From Drosophila persimilis (taxonomy: Eukaryota; Arthropoda; Insecta; Diptera; Drosophilidae), in assembly GCF_003286085.1 (NCBI RefSeq), contig NW_020825329.1, positions 744,001-808,000 of the forward strand: a stretch of DNA of 64,000 nucleotides, written 5' to 3'. A program made the translations under genes and the position numbers. The notes below the pieces were generated by a model that searched no databases, had not been told where the DNA came from, and saw nothing but the letters and a program-made list of their open reading frames with translations. Positions 35,326-45,139 of the stretch are shown here, one piece after another (the stretch's first letter is position 1; the number at the start of each line of letters is the position of its first letter).

Positions 35326-37900
35326 GGCAGCATGCGCTGCTCTACTGCTCCACCTGGCCAAGGGTGGAGCCGACGTAGTCCTCATTCAGGAGCCCTGGAT
35401 CCTCGGAAACAGGGTCTCCGGTCTGAGAACTTCTGACTACAAGCTATACGTAGCTGAAACCGCAGGTAAAATTCGTACCTGCATTCTTGCAAAAAGAGAG
35501 TTGCACTTATTTTTGCTCCCAAATTTCAGCAATGAAGACCACACCGCAGTGAGCCTCGAAGGCCAGGAGCGCTCACTGAGGATCTGCTCCGCATACATGG
35601 GGCATGAACAATCAGACCCCCCTCCACACGCGCCTCTCCGGGCTCTAATCGCAGACTGCTCGGCCAAGGACATCGGCCTAATTGTGGGGTGCGATGCCAA
35701 TGCACATCACTGTCAGTGGGGAAGCACTGACACAAACGAAAGGGGTGAGTACCTTTTCAGTTACTTACTGACCACTCAGATGGTCTTATTAAACCGGGGT
35801 AGTGATCCCACCTTTATTATTAAAAACCGCAAGGAGGTCCAGGACCTCACGATTGCCTCTCATGATATACAGCGTAACATTGTATCCTGGAGGGTCCTGG
35901 AAGAGCACTCCTTCTCGGACCACAGGTAAGTGCCAGTGTCGTGTTCTCCCTGAGCCCCCATCTGAGGAGGAGTTCTCCACGGAGGCCACGACTCGTCTTC
36001 TTAAGATCTTTACCGACGCCTGCAATAAGGCGCTCGACAAAGCATGCCCCACTGGCAAGAACAGAGGCCGGAAGAAACCTGAATGGTGGAATCCGAAACT
36101 GGGTGAACTCCGGAAAGCCTCCCGGAGACTCTTCAATAAAGCTAAGGCTGAAAGCGTTGAGCAAAACTGGGCCGAATACAAGGCCAGTCTGTCAACCTAC
36201 AACAAAGAACTTAGAAAAGCCAAACGCGCCTCCTGGCGTAAGTTCTGCAGCGAAATCGAGAGTAACTCAGAGGCCTCACGCTTGCGCAGAGTTCTCTCGA
36301 AGACAACACCCACCCTGGGCTACTTGAAGAACACCGACCAGTGAAAACAGACCCAGCTACCTCGCGCCTCCTTCTGTCGCCTCAAATGCCATCCTGAGAC
36401 TGCTAAGCCAGGAGAACATTTCCTGGGCGATCAGAAGCTTTAAACCCTACAAGTCCGCGGGGCCAGACGGCATCTTCCCTGCCCAACTGATTCACGCGGG
36501 ACATAAAGCCATTAACTGGCTCAAAATAATTTACGAGGGAATCTTCTCCCACGGGTGCATTCCTGACACCTGGCTTCAGACCAAAGTCGTATTAATACCC
36601 AAGGCAGGCAAGCCCTCGCACACTGCCCCAAAAGATTTCAGACCCATAAGTCTATCGTCTTTTCTTCTAAAGGCGATGGAGCGGCTCCTGGTGCTGCATC
36701 TCACGGCGTGCATTCCGTCCAGTCTGATCTCAGACTCACAGCATGCCTATCGGAAGGGAAGATCCACCGAAACGGCCCTACACTCGATCACATCGATCAT
36801 CGAAGCGTCCCTTAACTTTAAGGAGTACACCCTAGTAGCCTTCCTCGACATAGAAGGCGCCTATAACAACATCCTTCCGACCGCCATCACGGGCGCACTG
36901 ACGGATCTGGGCGTTGACTCCAGGACGGTGAGCCTGATCGATCAGATGCTACAATGCAGGACGGTTGAGGCATCACTGGGGACGTCAACGTTTACCAGAT
37001 TTGTCAGCAGAGGCACACCTCAGGGCAACACACTGCTGCGGGAGATAGAGGGGGGTGGCTGCCGTGTGGTGGCGTACGCGGACGATGTTGCCATAGCATT
37101 CTCCGGAAAATTTCCGCAGACGTTGTGTGAGTGCATGACAAGTACTCTCACGAAAATGTCGAAATGGGCAGACAAATGCGGGTTAGGCGTCAACCCATCT
37201 AAAACGGAACTGGGGCTTTTCACTAGGAAGTACAAAGTTCCGGTACTGATTCCCCAAGACTATGTGGGGAAACGCTAGTCTTCAGCAACAACGCCAAGTA
37301 TCTTGGCCTAATCCTCGATAGAAAGCTCGACTGGAAATTGAGCATCCAGTAGCCATCCAGAGCTACTCCAGGGGAAGCCCTGGATACTGTGCTGGACCTC
37401 CTCCCTGTGGATCTCATGGGAAAGAAGGTGGCAACACTTTCCGCCCTCAGAATGAGAGAAGCCATTTCGATCGTCTCTAAACTACTTCTAGATACGCACT
37501 TAGTGTGCGTCTTCTCGGACAGTCAAGCAGCTATCAAAGCTCTAGGCTCAATATCGTCGAACTCAGCGTAAATGACTGCCGCAGGTCTTTGCACGAGATC
37601 GCAGAGCAGTTAGATCTTTTCCTTATATGGGTCACCGGCCACAGGGACATCGAGGGGAACGACGCCGCCGACGAGCTAGCCAGGCAGGGTACTACGATTC
37701 CTCTCCTATCGGAGAGGGAGCAAGTAGCGATGCGCTTGGCTACGTGCAAGCTCCTAACGCACGAATTGTTCGAGCAAAATGCAAACAGGAGATGGCAGCC
37801 AACCGTTTCCTTTAAGAAGCGCTCAGTAGAGCTGTATAGACTCAGCAGAGCACAGTGCTCTGCAGTTACTAGAGCCATTACGGGACACTGACAGATCGGC
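35285..37900 (+). pseudogene. LOA-clade ORF2 (endonuclease, reverse transcriptase, RNase H), frameshifted
   Basis: ORF2 proteins nick target DNA and reverse transcribe the element RNA at the nick. The apurinic-type endonuclease is at 35285-35929 (LIQEPWILG, GCDANAHHCQWGS, SFSDHR). A frame change near 35929 leads to a linker (35925-36344, WWNPKLGELRKASRRLFNKA). RT occupies 36350-37278 in a third frame, with PYKSAGPDGIFPAQLIHAG, DFRPISLSSFLLKAMERLL, AFLDIEGAYNNI and the catalytic VVAYADDVAIAF. Between GTPQGN and REIEGG a short stretch (roughly 15 residues) is missing compared with usual spacing. After 37278 the frame shifts again into RNase H (CVFSDSQAAIKAL, WVTGHRDIEGNDAADELARQ). With at least three frameshifts it is inactive. 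Confidence 0.8.
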
Positions 37901-38263
37901 ACTCATGCCTCTAGACTGTCAATCCCTCATAACGACTTCTGCAGGAGTTGTCGCGACGAGGAGGAGGAGGAATCGGTCCCCCACTTCTTCTGCCACTGCC
38001 CAGCCCTTGGAAATCGTCGTCTTCGTTTTCTCGGGGCTGCTTTCCTCACGGACATTTCGGACCTGTCCGAAATCAAACCAGGGACCTTGTCCAAATACAT
38101 CCAAGCCACCTGATGGGAATGCCCTTAACCTGCAGTAGTATGCTCTCACGGTTCGGGCAACGCGAAGGGGCACATTCCCATGCGGCAACACAACGGACCT
38201 TTTATAGGTCCAAGTGAGCTTGGGGGCGGCAGGCTCTTATCCCCCCCCCTCCCGGCTACCAGC

Positions 38264-38282
38264 TTAACCTAACCTAACCTAA
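38264..38282 (+). repeat. CCTAA-type 3' tail of the LOA element
   Basis: ttaacctaacctaacctaa is three tandem AACCT units at the 3' end of the element, directly before the target-site duplication. This is the complement of the insect telomere unit TTAGG, which Drosophila has lost at its chromosome ends. Confidence 0.85.
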
Positions 38283-38292
38283 GGACGATTTA
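38280..38292 (+). repeat. Target-site duplication, right
   Basis: taaggacgattta is identical to 33507-33519. Confidence 0.9.
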
Positions 38293-38544
38293 AGAGCGAA
38301 AATTTAAGAAACCTACCAATGAAAGTTTCTATACTCTTTTTTCTTAAATATGCCTTAAATATGAAATTTGATAGATGTCCGTGACCGGAAAATTTGCGTT
38401 GCGTTGAAACGAGCGAAGCAGCGACGACCCCGGCAGTGCTGCCTTTCGTGATTGCGTTGATATTTCGCGACTTTGATATTCTTGTTAGAATTACCAGATA
38501 GCCAGAACTAATCATATAATTTTATCCGATAAAATTGATTAATA

Positions 38545-39687
38545 AACGAGGGGGAACGTTGTGAGTTGCTGCGGACACCGCAACTCTACATTTATACCCG
38601 ATACATAGTCAGTATGGCTCTCCTCCGGCAGACGCCGCTAATATTAAGCGGCACCACAAAGAGTGCGTGCGAGAGAGACAGAAAATCAGTCTGAGCGTGA
38701 CGTCGGGCGCTGCGTAGCCACTGCAAATTGATTTGTTCCTACAAAAATGATCCGATCTGATCCAGATTCAGCAATCTGATAGATATGGTCATTCTCTATG
38801 ATTCTGCGTTTTTAGTTTTCTCAAATCTGCAATATTGTGGATGCAACAGATTTTCGTCCTTTGTGGGGGCGGAAGGGGGTGTGTCGAAATTTTGAAAAAA
38901 ACTCGTCTCGGTCCGATATATTAGGAGTCTGGATACCAAATTTGGTTGCTCTAGTTTTTATAGTCTCTGAGATCTAGGCGCTAATGTTTTACTCTAAGCA
39001 AAGCCGCCTATGTTACGTGTGTGTTAGAGAGAGACAGGACGAGAAAAAATGAAATTGTTTTCTTGATGCTGGCTATAATAATAATACGATCCGATTCAGA
39101 TTCTGCAGTTTAAAAGATATAGTCATTCTCTACGATTCTGCGTTTTTGGTTTAATCGTATCTTTAAAAATGTGGATGCCACAGATTTTCGTCCTTTGTGG
39201 GGGCGAAAGTGGGCGGGGCGAAGTTTTGAAATATTTTTGTAGCAGTGACATATCACAGAAGTCTGGATCCGAAACATCGTTGCTCTAGCTCTTATAGTCT
39301 TTGAGCACTAGGCGCTGAAGGGGACGGATAGACGGACGGACGGACGGACGGACGGACGGACGGACGGACGGACAGACGGACAGGGTTGCATCCACAATAT
39401 TGCAGATTCGAGAAAACCAATAACGCAGAATCATAGATAATGACCATATCTATCAGATTGCTGGATGAGATCAGATTATTTTTATAGCCAAAAAGAACAA
39501 ATCAATTTGCAGTGGCTACGCAGCGCCCGACGTCACGCTCAGACTGATTTTCTGTCTCTCTCGCACGCACTCTTTGTCGTGTCGTTTAATATTAGCGGCG
39601 TCTGCCGGAGGAGAGCCATACTGACTAAGTATCGGGTATAAATGTAGAGTTTCGGTCTCCGTAGCAACTCACAACGTTCCCCCTCGT
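38545..39687. mobile_element. Fold-back DINE-1 chimera with two 3' ends
   Basis: 38545-39384 is a DINE-1 copy in reverse orientation, ending in an expanded GGAC repeat (39325-39372). At 39385 it joins a forward-orientation 3' part running to 39687. The outer arms (38545-38847 and 39385-39687, each 303 bp) are inverted copies, so both outer ends are the family's 3' terminus. Confidence 0.8.
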
Positions 39688-39689
39688 TT

Positions 39690-39863
39690 TTGTTATCCTC
39701 AACTGTTCGACAGTGTCAACACGACGACGCTTTGGTTGGTAGACCGATGGCACTCCCATAACGACACCATGTGGGAGTTCTTCCTCACACAACGAAAACC
39801 ATGATTGTTTTCCTTCCATAGTGCAAAAAGTTCTAAGGCCACAGGGATCCACAAAAATGTAGC
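39690..39863 (-). other. Unrecognised coding-like fragment
   Basis: The minus strand is open for 58 codons reading YIFVDPCGLRTFCTMEGK and SLCEEELPHGVVMGVPSVYQ, with a protein-like composition unlike the flanking repeats. The apparent ATG at the right end belongs to the adjoining LOA relic. It may be a captured exon or a piece of a transposase. I do not recognise it. Confidence 0.35.
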
Positions 39864-40990
39864 CGTCAGCCATCGGGTGTTACAGGGGGATAAACAGTAA
39901 GCGCCCCAAGCGGAACCCCTGACAACCCAGACAGGCGCACCACAGGGCAAAAAGCCGTCGTACCAATACAACAAACGAGTGGGATTTATCCTGGCTAAAG
40001 GCGACCCGAAATACAAGGACTGAACAAAGGCCATGAGCCAATTCAATCCTGCGCCAAAAAAGGCGTCAACGCTTAGCGGAGGATCGCAAGACCATAATTG
40101 GCGGCTTGGTCATGACCCTCGCGAAAAATGTCACTTGGTGAAGAGCGAGGACGCAATGTGGCATCAATGCCAAAACGCTTCCTTTGCAACCCACTGCATG
40201 AAGGCGGTGGCTGCGATTAACGAGGTCTAACGCCAGAGCGCGAGTCTCGGAGAAGACTTGGACCCAGACTAAAAGCTATACGTAACTGACACCACATGTA
40301 AAACACGTACCTGCTGTAATTTATTTTCGTTGGTTCATTATTGACTGCTTTCATATCTTTTAATTTAAAGTTTACTTGGCTAAGGCCGAGCAGCAGCGCT
40401 GCCAGAAAAGCCGTCAGCGCAGCGGCCGCATTATATATAAGCTTAATGTTTAGTGTTGCTGACAGCGCGAGCGTGAGACAGAAGGTGGTATGCACATGCT
40501 TTGGATCATATTCCTTACGCCGTCGAGTTACGTAAACTTAACGGCTGCACTTATGATAGCTCAAGGCATAATTGTGTGATCGTATTACGTCGCACATGAA
40601 TTATGACCGAGGCTTGATTTTACGTAAACATTACAACAAAGTGTTAAACTGTGTGTTCTTTCACATGTACTATGAACAGTGTGTACTCTTTATGTATGCA
40701 TAATACACTGAATTTTCGCATAAGAAGAGTAACACCAATTTTTACTCCCAAAATTCAGCATTGAAGACAGACACATTAGTAAGCCTCGAAGGCCAGGATT
40801 ATTCACTGAAGATCTGTTCAATAAACATGAGTCAGGGTTGATGCCCTGCCCTGCCAATTATTGGCTCAAAAGGATCTTCGAAGGAGTCTTTTCCCACGGG
40901 CACATACTTGACTAGCGGCTTCAGATCAAAGTCGTCTTCATACCTAAGATAGGCAAGCCCTCGCATTTCATGGCGAGTGGCCACAGTGGC
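39864..40990 (+). mobile_element. Degraded LOA-clade relic, split by a solo LTR
   Basis: It starts gtcagccatcgggtgttaca, like 33527 of the full element. It holds remnants of ORF1 (39940-40230) and of the endonuclease start (40265-40314), then after the LTR more of the endonuclease (40712-40840) and a small RT piece (40855-40975, LKRIFEGVFSHGHI). Many stops and deletions show that it is much older than the copy at 33520-38279. Confidence 0.7.
40315..40707 (+). mobile_element. Solo LTR inserted in the LOA relic
   Basis: The 393-bp segment begins tgtaat and ends ataca (TG...CA). It is flanked by ctgc and ctga, which would be a 4-bp target duplication with one change. The sequence on each side continues the LOA endonuclease region. 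A TATA-like tatatataagc lies near 40433. No internal retroviral-type genes remain. The family is unknown. Confidence 0.55.
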
Positions 40991-41208
40991 CTTCTATACG
41001 TGCAGGAAAACCATCTTACTAAAATTGTCAATGACTTACCTGACTTGCCTGTTTGCTGAAAAAAGATAGAATATATATATATTTCGGTTGCCTTTCTATT
41101 ATTAATCGGTATTTCATTTTTCTGATATGAAATCTAGGTGGCAAACAGACTCATGTTCGTACTCAGATCGGACAAATTTTCCATTGATTGAGAGTGTCAT
41201 ATAGTTTG

Positions 41209-41223
41209 CTTGGGGCTGGGTGT
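41209..41223. repeat. Target-site duplication, left, of R1-clade element
   Basis: cttggggctgggtgt recurs exactly at 44268-44282. The run of T that follows it is the complement of the element's poly(A) tail. Confidence 0.85.
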
Positions 41224-41539
41224 TTTTTTTTGTTGTCTTCTATTACTTTTATTATGCTTTAATACTAGTTCTTATATAAGGTTAGCAACTAGTTGTGAGG
41301 GTCTGGGACTGTGGTTTGTTGGTGGGGTAATGGGGCGTAGCTATGCGGTACGGCCGCAAAGCATTGCTTCGCACAGCCGTTCCTCCTTACTCCTCCGACA
41401 CTTTCCTTGCCCTCTCCGCTCTCCGTAGTTCCCGCATTATAGTGGCGGCGAACCTAGTGGTGGCATCCCACGCCTTGGGATTCGCTACCATGAGCGGCAC
41501 GATCCCTCTGACGCTAATGCTGGTGGCTAGCTCATCCTC

Positions 41540-43713
41540 TAGCTGGCGCCTTTCTTACTCGAAAGGTGGCATTCAAAGAGCGTCCTCCACGATACCTCGA
41601 CCACATGATGGGCACCAGTCCTCCGTTTCGTGTCCAAACCGCTTCAGGTACGATCTGAAGCATCAGTGGCCGCTCAGCATCTGAGTGAGGTGGAAGTCCA
41701 CCAGTCCGTGCTTCCTCTCCAACCACAGCTTGATATCCGGAATCAGCTGGTGGGTCCAGCGTCCTTTAGTCGAGGAATCCCACTTCATCTGCCACCTCCT
41801 GACGGTCTCATGCCTGGGTGATTCTCTCTCGACTCCGGTGGGAGGATTGTGGGTGTCCCTGCGAGATAGCTCGTACACCTCGGCCCTTTCCCTCGCTTGC
41901 TCTGCTATTGGGACTAGTCCCCCGACTAGTACCGCTCTCCAGCGGGTCCCACTTATTGCATTCTCCGCTATGTTGGACAATAAGCCAATGGCATCCAGGG
42001 TTGATCTGCCTTTCCGGAAGCCATACTGGTTGGGCGACAAGCCGCCAGCATCTTCAATGGCACGGCTGAGCCTACGTGCAATGAGCTTTTCGCATACCTT
42101 CCCCGCGTTGTCCAGGAGACAAATTGGTCTGTACGAGGAAGGCTCGCCTGGTGGTTTCCCTGGCTTGTTGAGCGGCAGTAGCTTTTGAATCTTCCACCTA
42201 TCGGGGAAGGTACCTTCTAGCAGACACTTATTGAAGACCTCGGCGAAGGCGGATGGCTGTAGTGCCAATGCCAGTTTTAAAGCCCTATTTGGGATTGCAT
42301 CCGGGCCTGGGGCTTTTTGCTGGGCAGGCTCCTACCGGCTTCCGGGATCTCCGCTTCCGTGATCGTTTCGATGCCCGTGATCGGTGCGTCGCTTTCTAAG
42401 GGGCCTGGACGCCCCTGTTGCTCGCTGGGGAACAGGGTGTGCACTATGTCCTCGAGGGTGCTGGGGTCCGTTGGCGCCTTGCTCCCGGCACTTAGCCGCT
42501 TCATAACGATGTTGTAAGCCCTGCCCCAGGGGTCTTGTTCCGCTGTGTCGCAGAGTTGGAGAAAGCATTCCCGCTTGCTGCTCCGAATTGCATGCTTCAG
42601 TGCCTTCCTGGCGGTCCTATACTCCTCATGCGATGTGACGAACCGAGTCGTGCGTCGCGCTCTCTGCATAGCTCGTCTGGCCCTTAGACACGTTGTCCGG
42701 AGCCTGTCGATGTCGGCGTTCCACCACACGATTGGCTCGTGGTGCCGCATGAATGGCTTCCGCTGTCTCATGCTCCTGTCACAGGCCTCCTCCATTCGCA
42801 AGGCGAGCTGGTTGTCCGATTCGTTGGCACTTGTGTCCCCGAGGGCCTCCCATGTCTCGAGGCTTCTAGCCAGAGCGCTGGTGTTGAGCGTGTCCACGAT
42901 GTAGGCTTTGCTCCTCGCGCTTGATCTGCTGGGTCTGGGGCGTTCGCCAATGGTGCATACTATGGCTTCGTGGTCACTTCCGGTGTACACGTCTCCTATT
43001 CGCCACGTTGCATTGCGCAGCTGTGAAGGGCTCGCGAACGTTAGGTCAATGATTGACCCAGCGCTACCCCTGCAGAAGGTTTGCTGGGAGCCCTCGTTCA
43101 GCAGCGCTAGGTCTAGCGATGCTAAAGTTTCTAGCAGGATTCGGCCTCTTGCGTTGGTGACTTGACAGCCCCACTCGTGTGCCCACGCGTTGAAGTCCCC
43201 GGCGATTAGGACTGCCCCGCGGTTTCTTGCGTCTTCAGCTAGTTCCTCAATGATTCGGGCGAAGGACTCGAGGGGTAGACTGGGCGCTAGGAAGCAGCTG
43301 TATACCCATAGGTTGCCAGCTCTCGCGCGCACAAATCCGTCTCCTGCCAGCACATTGGTGATTTTGTAGGGATCGCCTCCACATGCCCACAGGGATGCCT
43401 TCCCTGTTCTGTCGGTCGCCCAGGATTCGTTGTCACCTGATTTGTACGGCTCGCTGAGTATGGCCAGGTCCGATTTGAGTTCTCTCACCGTCTGCAGGAG
43501 CAGGTCCTGTGCGGCCCTACAGTGATTCAGATTGAGCTGGATCACTTCCATCCTCTTGTTCCGGCTACCTCTCCTAGCATCGAGAAGGGACACTGCCGGC
43601 TTCCCGATGGATGGCCTCTGTCCTCTCGGCCTCTCCCGGCGCAGACGAAGCAGGTTGCCTTGTTTGGACAGTCTGCTATCTTGTGCCCATTGATGCCGCA
43701 GCGAATGCAGCAC
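41540..43713 (-). pseudogene. R1-clade ORF2 with endonuclease but deleted RT core
   Basis: The endonuclease begins MEVIQLNLNHCRAAQDLLLQ, with LSEPYKSGDN, IAGDFNAWAHEWG and TGSDHEAIVC. The RT starts after a frame change near 42277: LPLNKPGKPPGEPSSYRPIC and SPNQYGFRKGRSTLDAI. It then jumps from SGTRWR straight to the C-terminal AEVYELSRRD region, so the FADD/YADD catalytic block is missing. The end contains the R1-type HGLVDFHLTQMLSGHG and a C-rich motif (WCPSC) after another shift. It is inactive. Confidence 0.8.
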
Positions 43714-44267
43714 CCAGTTCGGTCCACCGCACTATGGCAGTTTGGCGCAATGTGCCCAATCTCCAAGCACTTGTAGCACCTAGGCTGCGAGTCCTTCTCC
43801 TTGATCTTACATACCGTCCATCCCACCTTGACCTTGCCCTTGCCGAGGACCACTTGAGCATCCTTGCTCGGCAGTCCAATTACGGCAGTCTGGGTGTCCG
43901 AGTATGATGGGCGTAGGCTGACAAGGTCCTCCGCGGTTACTAGCGGGTCCAGGTCGCTGATCGCTAGCACCCTCGTCCTCGTGTCTTCGGAAAGGGCTCG
44001 TACCTCCGCTACTCCATCCAGTACCGATTCGAGGCTACCCTTAATCCTTGTTGCGCTTTCTTTATCGCCTCTGTTCAGCTCAAGGAGCAGGTTACCATTT
44101 GCGGTACGGCGGACCTTGTTGACGCTCGTACTCAGGTCCTGAAGCTGACCGTCTTCTCTCCGGGTAACCAGGGCCAGCACCTCGCTGTAGGTTTTTCCTT
44201 TCGCCTCGACGACCACGGCGTCCGGGCGGTGAGGTTTGCTAGCCGGCTTCTTGGCTGTCCTCGTGTT
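43542..44267 (-). pseudogene. R1-clade ORF1, C-terminal part with CCHC knuckles
   Basis: The minus-strand frame is open from the truncation point at about 44267 to 43542. It ends with a zinc-knuckle array: CYKCLEIGHIAPNC, CCIRCGINGHKIADC and a third CFVCAGRGREDRGH. Such gag-like ORF1 proteins package the element RNA. The N terminus is lost by 5' truncation. ORF2 starts near its end. Confidence 0.75.
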
Positions 44268-44282
44268 CTTGGGGCTGGGTGT
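44268..44282. repeat. Target-site duplication, right, of R1-clade element
   Basis: cttggggctgggtgt is identical to 41209-41223. Confidence 0.85.
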
Positions 44283-45078
44283 GACCAGGTGTGTGCAACC
44301 ATAGGGCGGTTATACTGTTATGTGTTTGCTTACAAATAAAATCAAATAAAAATGTAAATTTTATATGAAAGCAATCCGGCGCTGAAGGACTACAATGCGA
44401 ATCAGAAATGTAATCAACATGTTTTTTATCTCCTTATATATTATGAAGATGACTACCGGGTATTTAATTAATATATTATAAAATCGATATTATCGGCTTT
44501 CCTTCGACTGTTGATGAGACTAATAGGCTATTCAAACTGAGGACCATCCATTTCGGGGAACTGTTTTCGCAACATGAGTGTAACAGAACATCTGGGTTAA
44601 GACAGCAATATTTTAGTTTCCCGCAACATTTAATTCAAAATGTAAATGCAACCAATTAATAGATTGTGGATGGAACCAGTGTGAATCGGTTTTTCACACT
44701 TGTCAAAAAATCCCACCGTTCCTGTGGTGGTGCTCAGATCTATAAATTTGTCTTCATGGAAAAAAAAAATGGAATTTTTAACAGATATAATTGTAAGCAA
44801 ACACAAACCGTAGAGAATGTGCAACTGGTCACACACTGCACCTATCGAAAATTATGACGCTTATGAGCGCTCATCTGATTATGTAATAGTATTAAGTACT
44901 AAGCTTTTTAGGTTAATTTAACCGAGTATATAAATTCATATATTTTCAATTTAAAACATAATATGTACAATAATACTTTAATTCGAAACATTTAGTTTGA
45001 CTCATCTACGTTTAATTGTGAAATCGCTCAGTGTACTTAAGGCTTAACTAATCTACGCATTATTCAACACTATTTCTA
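44283..45078. other. Intergenic DNA left of RpS3A
   Basis: AT-rich, with no recognised gene or element. Short frames near 44630-44860 on both strands have no known domain. The RpS3A promoter is expected at the right end. Confidence 0.5.
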
Positions 45079-45079
45079 T

Positions 45080-45096
45080 CATTTCCTTTTGACAAG
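45080..45096 (+). promoter_or_regulatory. RpS3A: Possible TCT/TOP initiator of RpS3A
   Basis: The sequence tcatttccttttgac contains the pyrimidine run expected of the TCT initiator (YYCTTTYY) used by fly ribosomal-protein genes, about 50 nt upstream of the RpS3A ATG. A very similar attccttt-type run occurs at 47363-47373 before the candidate snoRNA host gene. Confidence 0.4.
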
Positions 45097-45139
45097 CGTA
45101 CTCAACGTGTTTCGGCCTTTTCCGGTTTATTCGTTGAAC

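Larger units (their letters stand above)
33520..38279 (+). mobile_element. LOA-clade non-LTR retrotransposon (Bilbo/Baggins-like), full span
   Basis: A 4.76-kb element is flanked by a 12-13-bp target-site duplication. A 5' untranslated region (33520-34005) precedes ORF1 (34006-35325) and an overlapping ORF2 (from 35285) with endonuclease, reverse transcriptase and RNase H regions. The endonuclease start LQINLHHCKAA and the presence of RNase H fit the LOA clade. It ends not in poly(A) but in three CCTAA units (38264-38282). The exact duplication and intact ORF1 suggest a fairly recent insertion, but ORF2 has several frameshifts, so it cannot move on its own. Confidence 0.85.
41221..44267 (-). 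mobile_element. R1-clade non-LTR retrotransposon, 5'-truncated
   Basis: A minus-strand element of 3.0 kb is flanked by a 15-bp direct repeat and has a poly(A) tail at its 3' (left) end. From right to left it carries the end of ORF1 with zinc knuckles, an endonuclease and an RT lacking its core. The flanking duplication and tail show a normal target-primed insertion truncated at the 5' end. Confidence 0.85.

Noticed and set aside
38264-38282. Interstitial telomere sequence marking a chromosome fusion
   Set aside because: Only three units, and placed exactly at a retrotransposon 3' end before a target duplication, so it is the element's tail.
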